Origin: Desulfobacteraceae bacterium
GTDB lineage: Bacteria > Desulfobacterota > Desulfobulbia > Desulfobulbales > Desulfobulbaceae
Reading direction: 5' to 3'
Length of the DNA stretch: 11,700 nucleotides
NCBI GenBank assembly: GCA_022837185.1
Contig: JALHJD010000067.1
Location: 1-11,700, forward strand
In this document: positions 6,469 to 11,700 of the stretch, one piece after another
How positions within the stretch are numbered: position 1 is the first letter of the stretch
How the letters are laid out: the number at the start of each line of letters is the position of its first letter
Notes under the pieces: generated by a model
The model's input: the letters and a program-made list of their open reading frames with translations, nothing else
Databases searched by the model: none
What the model was told of the DNA's origin: nothing
Program-made: the position numbers and the translations under genes

Positions 6469-6583
6469 ATCGAAATCGAGATCTGTCGCGCAGGTTGGAG
6501 TGAGCCTGGCGAAGCCCAACAATTTCGATCGGTTACGTTGGGGTTCGCCAGGCTCACCCCAACCTACGACTAATCGAAATCGA
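6469..6583. repeat. 11-bp direct repeats enclosing the REP-like pair
   Basis: ATCGAAATCGA occurs at 6469-6479 and again, identically and in the same orientation, at 6573-6583. Together they bracket the inverted REP-like pair. The connecting segment between the two units contains TTTCGATCGG, related to the same motif in the opposite orientation. Such flanking repeats could mark insertion of a small non-autonomous element, or could be part of the repeat family itself. Confidence 0.5.
6492..6565. repeat. Inverted pair of 29-nt REP-like units (BIME-like)
   Basis: Unit 1 (6492-6520) and the reverse complement of unit 2 (6537-6565) agree at 27 of 29 bases and share the core GTGAGCCTGGCGAA. Each unit can fold alone: in unit 2 GTTGGGGT pairs with ACCCCAAC around an inner GCC/GGC. 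The two units together can form one long hairpin with a 16-nt loop. This head-to-head arrangement of short palindromic units is the architecture of bacterial interspersed mosaic elements built from REP sequences. No transposase of the RAYT type is present in the window. Confidence 0.7.
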
Positions 6584-6643
6584 AAATTCCTCTGCCATCC
6601 AGGTGAACGGTTCAGGTGTTCAGCCTGCAGGGTGTCAGGGGAA

Positions 6644-6711
6644 TCCCCCTCATCCGCCCTTCGGGCACCTTCTCCCCAGGGAGAAGGGTTTCCCCCGTGA
6701 GCCGAAGGCTC
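6644..6711. repeat. Hairpin cluster resembling dispersed intergenic repeats
   Basis: Three consecutive short hairpins lie here: GCCC-TTC-GGGC (6656-6666), CCTTCTCCC facing GGGAGAAGG (6668-6687), and GAGCC-GAA-GGCTC (6699-6711). The overall pattern, CCCTCATCCGCCC then CCTTCTCCCC then GGGAGAAGGG, resembles RIME-type and related intergenic elements known in several Proteobacteria. The resemblance is by recall of the pattern, not by alignment. Confidence 0.5.
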
Positions 6712-6722
6712 CAAACTCAAAA

Positions 6723-6750
6723 CCTCGCACCCCGCACCTCCCACCTCCCG
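6723..6750 (+). repeat. Pyrimidine-rich heptad array
   Basis: Four consecutive seven-base units read CCTCGCA, CCCCGCA, CCTCCCA and CCTCCCG, a clean 28-bp array. It lies about 35 bp from the end of the CLC gene and runs into the second GC hairpin. It does not match the CAGAAGN array in sequence, only in period. Confidence 0.5.
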
Positions 6751-6762
6751 GCGCCAGCCGGG
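6747..6762. repeat. GC hairpin near the CLC gene end
   Basis: CCCGGC, loop GCCA, GCCGGG: a six-base-pair stem 22 bp beyond the CLC stop codon in the direction of that gene. It lacks a T-run on either strand. It is almost the same sequence as the hairpin at 6364-6378, so the same hairpin closes both sides of the mosaic. Confidence 0.5.
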
Positions 6763-6784
6763 AAGCTCCAGACTGCCGACTTGC

Positions 6785-8566
6785 TCAAGAAGTCGAACAC
6801 AGCACCCGGAAGTTCTCCTCCTTCTCGCTGATGCCGCGCTTCAGGACCTCGTGGTTGTAGGCGGTGATCACGTCCCTTCGCTTGATCATGCCCAGCACCC
6901 ACGGATCCTCATGACTTTCCACCACCGGGATTTCCTCGATGCCCTTGAGATCGAACAATTGCATGGCGTCGTAGAGATTGTCGTCCGGGGTCAGCTGGAT
7001 AACGTCCCGGCTGCAGATGGCGCCGACCAGGTAGCACACCCGCTGCTTCTCGTCATGGAGGATATTTTTGACATCCTGCATGGAAACGACGCCGACCATG
7101 CGCCCCTTGCTGTTGACCACCGGAAAATAGAAGCTGTCCTTGGCCAGGCGGAACAGCTGCAGGAGGTGGTTGATATTGGCATTCTCACTGATGAAATCAA
7201 CCTCCTCGGTGATCGCCTTGCCCACCTTGATCGACTTCATGATCGCCACTTCCCGCCCCTCGTGGATATTGATCCCCTCGCGGGTAAAATCAACGGTATC
7301 AATGGAATCCTGATACAGACTCTTGGCGATGCTGCTGCCGAGAATCGAGGTGATCATGATCGGAATGATGATCAGGTAGTTGCCGGTCATCTCGAAGAGG
7401 AGGAAGATGGCCGTCATCGGCGCATGGGTGGAAGCGGCCAGAAAGGCGCCGATGCCGACCGTGGCATAGGCACCCGGATTGGCGGTGTACTGGGGCAGCA
7501 GCAGGTGCATGACGGAGCCGAAAGCTCCTCCGATAACGGCACCGATGAACAGCGCCGGGGCGAAAATGCCGCCGGCCCCGCCCGATCCCAGGGTTATGGC
7601 CGTGGCCACCGACTTGAGCACGACCAGGGCCAGCATGACCCAGATCAGCCCCTCTCCGGCCAGAGTCCTTTCAATATACGTGTAGCCGTCGCCCATGACC
7701 TGGGGAAAGCCGATGCCGATGATCCCGACCAGGAGCGCGCCGATGAGCGGCTTGACCAGCGGATGGACCTTCAACTCCCTGAACCGGTCGCGGACCAGGT
7801 AAAAAAACCGGATGTGGACCACCGCCAGAATCCCGATGATCAGGGCCATGAGGATGTACAGCGGAAATTCGACGAACGGATTGACCACCTGATAATCGGG
7901 AATCGGGAATGCCGGGAACTCGCCGTAATACGCCCTGGACACCACGGTTGCCGCGGCCGAGGCGATGACCAGGGCGGCAAAGGAGGAAATCTCGTAGCTT
8001 CCCAGCAGCACGATCTCCGCTGCAAAAAATATCCCGGCAATGGGGGCGTTGAAAATGCCGGCGATGCCCCCGGCGCAGCCGGCGGCGATATACACCTTCA
8101 TCCGCTTGCCGGAAACCCGCATGGTCTGCCCGACCTTGGAGCCGAGCGCACCGCCGATCTGGGCAATCGTCCCCTCGACCCCGGCCGAATTGCCTGAACC
8201 GATGGTCAGGGCGGTGGCGAGAATCTTGATGAAGATGTTCTTGCCCTCGATGACGCCGTTCTCCAGGTTGACCCGCCGGAGAAACCTGGGGAAGGCATAG
8301 CCGTTGACCTTGCCCGGAAACATCAGGGAAAGAGGGATAAGCAGAACCGCGCCGGTCAGCGGCAGCAGCGGCAGCAGCAGCCTGCGCCAGCCGCCCTCGT
8401 TGATGCGGAGCAGCTCCGAGCCCCGGACAAAAATAACCTGGTGCACCAGTTCCAGCGACTCCCGGAAGAGGATGATCACTCCCCCGGCCATCAGGCCGAT
8501 GCAGGCGGCAATGAATATGGTCCGGGTGCTTTCGCCCGGCACCAGAATTTTCAGCCTGGCAAGCAT
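6785..8566 (-). CDS. CLC-family chloride channel/antiporter with C-terminal CBS pair
   Basis: An inner-membrane anion channel or anion/proton antiporter of 593 residues. The transmembrane core covers about 15-425: GSGNSAGVEGTIAQIGG (123-139) with the external gating glutamate E131, FNAPIAGIFFAAE (172-184), GSGGAGGIFAPALF, and FLAASTHAPMTAIFLLFEMTGNY. Residues about 446-578 hold two CBS domains, which usually bind adenine nucleotides and regulate the pore. Several pore positions are atypical. The motif equivalent to GSGIP of E. coli CLC-ec1 reads GYAFP (89-93), placing Tyr90 at the chloride-binding serine; GREGP becomes GVEGT; and the internal proton glutamate (E203) is Ile185. The ATG at 8566 has GGAG five bases upstream and lies inside the end of dgt (16-bp overlap), so translation is probably coupled. 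The family is secure; channel or exchanger, and ion selectivity, remain open. Confidence 0.95.
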   Translation of the reverse strand: MLARLKILVPGESTRTIFIAACIGLMAGGVIILFRESLELVHQVIFVRGSELLRINEGGWRRLLLPLLPLTGAVLLIPLSLMFPGKVNGYAFPRFLRRVNLENGVIEGKNIFIKILATALTIGSGNSAGVEGTIAQIGGALGSKVGQTMRVSGKRMKVYIAAGCAGGIAGIFNAPIAGIFFAAEIVLLGSYEISSFAALVIASAAATVVSRAYYGEFPAFPIPDYQVVNPFVEFPLYILMALIIGILAVVHIRFFYLVRDRFRELKVHPLVKPLIGALLVGIIGIGFPQVMGDGYTYIERTLAGEGLIWVMLALVVLKSVATAITLGSGGAGGIFAPALFIGAVIGGAFGSVMHLLLPQYTANPGAYATVGIGAFLAASTHAPMTAIFLLFEMTGNYLIIIPIMITSILGSSIAKSLYQDSIDTVDFTREGINIHEGREVAIMKSIKVGKAITEEVDFISENANINHLLQLFRLAKDSFYFPVVNSKGRMVGVVSMQDVKNILHDEKQRVCYLVGAICSRDVIQLTPDDNLYDAMQLFDLKGIEEIPVVESHEDPWVLGMIKRRDVITAYNHEVLKRGISEKEENFRVLCSTS

Positions 8567-9759
8567 CTGCGCTCCGGGATTTGGCAGCCTATGGCCCCGG
8601 CCTGCCGCAAGAAAAACTCATCGGTCATCCCGGCGATATAGTCCCTGACGATGGCGGCCGGCGCATGGGCGGCGAGATACTCGTCGGTCATCGAGTTGAC
8701 CAGGCCGCCGCCGAGCCCGTCGGCCGGGCCCTGTTCCCGCAGGAGGCGGAGGTAATGGTCGAACAGCATGACATAACAGGTGCGGATCTTGTCGTAGTCG
8801 GGCTTGAACGCCGGGTTCCGGTAAATCCGCTCGTAGTTGAACCTTTTCAGCCGCTGCATCGCCTCCGCCGCCTCCGGGCTGAAGCCGATCCAGTCATGCT
8901 CCCTGTCCCCGGGGCCGGCGGGCGCGCGCACGTGCCGCGAATGGGCCACCAGGTCGGTGACCAGTGTATAGACAATGGTCCCGTTGCTGGTGCCGAGCAG
9001 CCTGCCGCATTCCGCCGGAATCTCCCTACGGTCGATCAGTTCCAGTTCAATGGCGTCCTCGATATCCCGGCCGATATAGGCGATGGTATCGGACAGCCGG
9101 ACCACACAGCCCTCCAGGGTCATCGGGACCAGCGGGGTCAACGGCTCAACCCCCTTGCCCCTGACCTCCCGGTCGAAGTCGACGAAGGTCTTGCCCCGCG
9201 CCGGGGCCAGGCGGTTGTCATGAACCTCGCCGTCGTGGCACAGGATGCCGTCGAGCACCTGCAGGGTGAGGTTCAGGCCTTTGCCTTTCTTTTCAAAGCG
9301 CTCGAGAAACTGGATGCTCTGCAGGTTGTGCTGGAAAACGTCCAGGCCGTGATCGCAGCAAAGCCTGGCCAGGATATACTCCCCCTCATGGCCGAAGGGC
9401 GGGTGGCCGATGTCATGGCCCAGGGCGACCGCCTCGATCAGGTCCTCGTTCAGGCCGAGGAAACGTCCGATTGTTCGGGCAATGCGGGACACCATCTGTA
9501 CATGCAGCACCCGGTGGGTTATGTGATCGTTGTCGATCAGGGAAAAAACCTGGGTTTTGTCAATATACCTCGTATACGCCTTGGAATGCAGGATGCGGTC
9601 CGCGTCCTGGGCGAAAGGCTGGCGATGCCCCTGAAGCGTCTCGGGACGGCGCCGGACCGCATCGCGGCTCAGTGCTGCCAGGGGGGACAGCTGGCGCCGC
9701 TCCTGCCGGAACAGTTCCTCCTGGATGGCGAACAGGATTTTTTCGGTTTGCGTGGTCAT
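8551..9759 (-). CDS. dgt: dGTPase-like HD-domain dNTP triphosphohydrolase
   Basis: Hydrolyses dGTP (and in this subgroup often other dNTPs) to the deoxynucleoside and triphosphate, controlling dNTP pools in the cytoplasm. The 402-residue protein carries the family opening DRILHSKAYTRYIDKTQVF (54-72) and a complete HD metal site: H86 in THRVLHVQMV, H115-D116 in GHDIGHPPFGHEGE (114-127), and D224 in RLSDTIAYIGRDIED. This arrangement is typical of the shorter, Thermus-type dNTPases, not of the longer E. coli Dgt. The ATG at 9759 has AGGA about six bases upstream. The gene overlaps the start of the CLC gene by 16 bp, so the two form an operon; the functional reason for the pairing is not obvious. 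A candidate promoter and inverted repeat lie at 9789-9816. Assignment to the family is strong; substrate range cannot be read from sequence. Confidence 0.93.
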   Translation of the reverse strand: MTTQTEKILFAIQEELFRQERRQLSPLAALSRDAVRRRPETLQGHRQPFAQDADRILHSKAYTRYIDKTQVFSLIDNDHITHRVLHVQMVSRIARTIGRFLGLNEDLIEAVALGHDIGHPPFGHEGEYILARLCCDHGLDVFQHNLQSIQFLERFEKKGKGLNLTLQVLDGILCHDGEVHDNRLAPARGKTFVDFDREVRGKGVEPLTPLVPMTLEGCVVRLSDTIAYIGRDIEDAIELELIDRREIPAECGRLLGTSNGTIVYTLVTDLVAHSRHVRAPAGPGDREHDWIGFSPEAAEAMQRLKRFNYERIYRNPAFKPDYDKIRTCYVMLFDHYLRLLREQGPADGLGGGLVNSMTDEYLAAHAPAAIVRDYIAGMTDEFFLRQAGAIGCQIPERRCLPG

Positions 9760-9788
9760 GGATTCCTGGTCAAAAGCTGCTCAAAAGT

Positions 9789-9816
9789 ATTATTTCTACC
9801 AGAAATATGGCGTCAG
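9789..9816 (-). promoter_or_regulatory. Candidate dgt-CLC promoter with overlapping inverted repeat
   Basis: On the minus strand CTGACG (9811-9816) is followed after 16 bp by AATAAT (9789-9794), a moderate sigma-70-type match about 30 bp before the dgt ATG. The perfect inverted repeat TATTTCT-ACC-AGAAATA (9791-9807) covers the -10 and spacer, where a repressor could act. The opposite strand has only a weak candidate for the small divergent gene (TTGCAT 9900-9905, 17 bp, TATGAG 9923-9928). Confidence 0.35.
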
Positions 9817-9976
9817 GGAAACGGTTTTCAGCACCATCCCCGTCAGCCCCCGGAACCAGGCGGCGCCGGGACAATATTCTCCGCCCCGCCACTGTGATCT
9901 TGCATTTCCGGCAAAATCCCGGTATGAGCAGGGGCAGGACAGTATCTCAACGCTGGAGTCAACAGACGAGGTTCGC

Positions 9977-10150
9977 ATGCCCGACACCAAGCCAAACCCT
10001 GATCCTGACCGGATCGCCTTTCTGCGCTCCCTGCCCCTGGAGGTGAAACAGCAGATCACCGGCGAGGAGGCCGCGGCGTTCATGTACGGCGGGGAAATCC
10101 CCGAATCGCTGTACGAAAAAATTAAGGATTTCCTGGAAGAGGAAGAGTAG
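9977..10150 (+). CDS. 57-residue acidic protein, unknown function
   Basis: I do not recognise a named family. The start at ATG 9977 is supported by GAGG five bases upstream. The protein has a polar, proline-rich N-terminus (MPDTKPNPDPDR) and then a probably helical body with LRSLPLEVKQQITGEEAAAFMYGG and IPESLYEKIKDFLEEEE, ending in a run of glutamates. There are no cysteines, no membrane segment and no signal peptide, so it should be a small cytoplasmic protein, perhaps a partner of a larger one. The open frame extends back to 9725, but that part overlaps the divergent dgt start and looks non-coding. Its stop codon is one base from the stop of the convergent pabB-pabC gene. The composition and Shine-Dalgarno argue for a real gene; the function is unknown. 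Confidence 0.7.
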   Translation: MPDTKPNPDPDRIAFLRSLPLEVKQQITGEEAAAFMYGGEIPESLYEKIKDFLEEEE

Positions 10151-10151
10151 T

Positions 10152-11700
10152 TCAGGCCGAATTTCTCCGGACCCGGACCTGCACCAGTCCGGTGACGGAA
10201 TTGCCGATATAGACGGCATCCGCCCCATGGACGTCCTCCCTGGACAGTATCCTTTCCACGGCCAGCCCCCGGTCGAGCAGATAGCGCCGGAACGTTCCGG
10301 CCAGCAGCCCGCAGCCGACGGGCGGCGTCAGCAGCCGTCCGCCGCGCCGGACAAAAATGCTGGCAATGCTCCCCTCGGTCACCTCGCCTGCACGGTTGAG
10401 GAATAAAACCTCGCGGCAGCCCTCGTCCAGGGCCTTGCGGCGCTCGACGTCATACAGGCTGCGTTCGGTGGTCTTATGGTAGAGGTGGACATTGTCCCGG
10501 TTCGTCCGCACCGCCGAAAAACGGACAAACGGCAGAGGGTCCTCTACCTCCGGCCGGTCCTCCGGCACGACCGGGCGGCCGCTGTACGGCGCTGAGCCGA
10601 GGGTGACGTTCCCGTCCCGGTGCAGGAGCAGCCGCACCCGCCGGGGGGAGTCCGCCCCCCTGGTCTCCCGGGCAAGTGCTTCAAGTATCCCCCGCCGGTC
10701 GAAGGGGAAAAGAAAATAGGCAGCGGAATCGGCCAGCCGCCCCATGTGTTCATTCAGCAGCCAGTACCCCGTTCCGGGATGCCAGAGAAGGGTCTCGATG
10801 AGCTGAAAATCGGGGCGGGGGCGGGTCAGGAACCGCGCCTTCAGCAGGCTTTCCCGCCATTCCTCCTCCGGCCCGGAATCATGGACAATGCCGGAACCGA
10901 TGCCCATCTCCCCGTTGCCGCCCTCAAGCACCACCGTCCTGATCGGCACGTTGAACACCGCCTCCTCCGGGCCGCAGAAGCCCAAAGCACCGCAATACAC
11001 GCCCCGGGGTTCCTTTTCCAGCTCCCGGATGATCTCCATGGTCCTGATCTTGGGCGCGCCGGTCACCGACCCGCAGGGAAAGAGGGCCTCCAGGATGTTC
11101 CGCAGGGGCAACATTCCGCCTGTGGCGGAAAAGCCGTCGACGGTGGACGTCATCTGCAGGACCGTCTCATGGACCTCAACATCGAACAGGGACCCGGGCT
11201 CCACCCTGCCGCCTCCCGTTCCGTACAGAAGCCTGCCGAGATCGTTGCGGAGCAGGTCGACGATCATCACGTTTTCGCTCCGGTTTTTGAGATCGGCGGC
11301 CAGGGCCCCCCGCCTCCGCATATCTTCCTCCAGCGTCGCCCCCCGGCGCATCGTGCCTTTCATGGGCCTGACGGTTATCCTGCCGCCGGCGGCGCGGAAA
11401 AAAAGTTCGGGGGAAAAGCTGAGGATGTCGCGCCCGCCCTCCCTTATCCACGCGCCGTAGGCCACCGGCTGATTGCGGCGGAGGTTCGCATAGAGGGAGG
11501 AAACCGGCCCCCGGGGGGTGAATCTGAGTTTGAGGGTGTAATTGACCTGATAGGTGTCGCCGGCGCCTATGTAGTCCCTGATGCGGCGGACGGCCCGCAG
11601 GTAATCCTCCCTGCCCGTGTTGGGCACCGCCTTCCCGACCCCCGCCGCCTCCGGCTTCCCGGGCGGCTGCCCGCCGGTCAGGCCGGCCTGGATTCCCTGC
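10152..11700 (-). CDS. pabB: Aminodeoxychorismate synthase/lyase fusion PabB-PabC (N-terminus cut off)
   Basis: Two enzymes of 4-aminobenzoate synthesis for folate in one chain. PabB aminates chorismate to 4-amino-4-deoxychorismate using ammonia from a PabA glutaminase; PabC then releases 4-aminobenzoate and pyruvate. Numbering from the GTG at 11627, the chorismate-binding domain spans about 5-270: AGDTYQVN (22-29), PMKGTMRRG (88-96), whose lysine K90 separates PabB from TrpE (PIAGT), SENVMIVDLLRNDLGR, CGSVTGAPKIRTMEII (185-200) and GSGIVHDSGPEEEW. The class IV aminotransferase-type PabC domain covers about 273-491, with the PLP lysine K385 in LYHKTTERSLYD and EVTEGSIASIFV. That GTG is not the true start: the frame stays open to the window edge through a Gly/Pro-rich linker, and the PabB N-terminal domain lies outside. 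No PabA gene is visible here. Confidence 0.95.
   Translation of the reverse strand, partial: QGIQAGLTGGQPPGKPEAAGVGKAVPNTGREDYLRAVRRIRDYIGAGDTYQVNYTLKLRFTPRGPVSSLYANLRRNQPVAYGAWIREGGRDILSFSPELFFRAAGGRITVRPMKGTMRRGATLEEDMRRRGALAADLKNRSENVMIVDLLRNDLGRLLYGTGGGRVEPGSLFDVEVHETVLQMTSTVDGFSATGGMLPLRNILEALFPCGSVTGAPKIRTMEIIRELEKEPRGVYCGALGFCGPEEAVFNVPIRTVVLEGGNGEMGIGSGIVHDSGPEEEWRESLLKARFLTRPRPDFQLIETLLWHPGTGYWLLNEHMGRLADSAAYFLFPFDRRGILEALARETRGADSPRRVRLLLHRDGNVTLGSAPYSGRPVVPEDRPEVEDPLPFVRFSAVRTNRDNVHLYHKTTERSLYDVERRKALDEGCREVLFLNRAGEVTEGSIASIFVRRGGRLLTPPVGCGLLAGTFRRYLLDRGLAVERILSREDVHGADAVYIGNSVTGLVQVRVRRNSA

Larger units (their letters stand above)
6361..6784. other. Gene-free repeat mosaic between convergent genes
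   Basis: A 424-bp stretch separates the 3' ends of the moeA fusion gene (plus) and the CLC gene (minus), so no promoter is needed here. In order it holds a GC hairpin, a heptad-periodic purine-rich array, an inverted pair of REP-like units inside 11-bp direct repeats, a hairpin-rich block, a pyrimidine-rich heptad array and a second GC hairpin. Short open frames here look like chance products of the repeats. None of the hairpins is followed by a proper T-run, so no canonical terminator is visible for either gene. Confidence 0.75.

Noticed and set aside
6457..6860. Short open frames within 6361-6784 on both strands
   Set aside because: They are built from hairpin and heptad repeats, lack ribosome-binding sites, and have low-complexity translations.
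6851..8197. 448-residue plus-strand open frame opposite the CLC gene
   Set aside because: Asp/His/Gly-rich antisense frame without hydrophobic segments or motifs; the minus strand is unmistakably CLC plus CBS.
6785..8566. CLC protein as a fluoride-specific CLC-F exporter
   Set aside because: GVEGT recalls substitutions in the fluoride clade, but the protein is longer, has a CBS pair, shows GYAFP at the other filter motif, and lies downstream of dgt without a recognisable fluoride riboswitch.
8581..9897. 438-residue plus-strand open frame opposite dgt
   Set aside because: Antisense of a well-supported dNTPase with an intact HD site; no motif in the plus frame.

Overview
The window is high-GC bacterial chromosome with dense, mostly housekeeping and cofactor genes. 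The gene content suggests an anaerobic Gram-negative bacterium of the former Deltaproteobacteria (Desulfuromonadales- or Desulfobulbales-like). Pointers are a small low-potential ferredoxin with an Asp in one cluster motif, tandem moeA genes of which the second is a MoeA/periplasmic-binding-like fusion, a PabB-PabC fusion, and intergenic repeats of a style I associate with that group. The taxonomic placement is inference from gene content, not a database match.

Left part (1-2468, all minus strand): the 5' portion of argS (cut by the window edge), alr (alanine racemase, TTG start), a four-helix membrane protein of unknown function, and a 61-residue ferredoxin. Membrane protein, alr and argS are closely spaced and could be one transcript. 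A 30-bp perfect palindrome separates them from the ferredoxin gene, which has its own convincing promoter (TTGACA, 17 bp, TAAGAG).

Middle (2871-6360, plus strand): a likely molybdenum-cofactor operon. It holds a 97-residue protein with two cysteine pairs (putative zinc ribbon), moeA, and a second moeA fused to a C-terminal periplasmic-binding-protein-like domain. The two moeA genes overlap at ATGA. A 402-bp divergent promoter region separates this operon from the ferredoxin gene.

6361-6784 is a 424-bp gene-free stretch between two convergent genes. It is a mosaic of small repeats: GC hairpins near both ends, two different heptad-periodic arrays, an inverted pair of 29-nt REP-like units flanked by 11-bp direct repeats, and a block resembling dispersed CCTTCTCCCC-type intergenic repeats.

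Right part: dgt (HD-domain dNTP triphosphohydrolase) and a CLC-family anion transporter with a CBS-domain pair form a minus-strand operon whose reading frames overlap by 16 bp. The CLC protein has unusual residues at the pore and proton-path positions. Divergent from dgt is a 57-residue acidic protein of unknown function. It meets, tail to tail with a single base between the stop codons, a PabB-PabC fusion for 4-aminobenzoate (folate) synthesis that runs off the right edge.

I see no mobile element genes, tRNA, rRNA or CRISPR array. The most interesting items are the molybdenum/tungsten-type moeA pair with its small cysteine protein, the atypical CLC pore, and the repeat mosaic.
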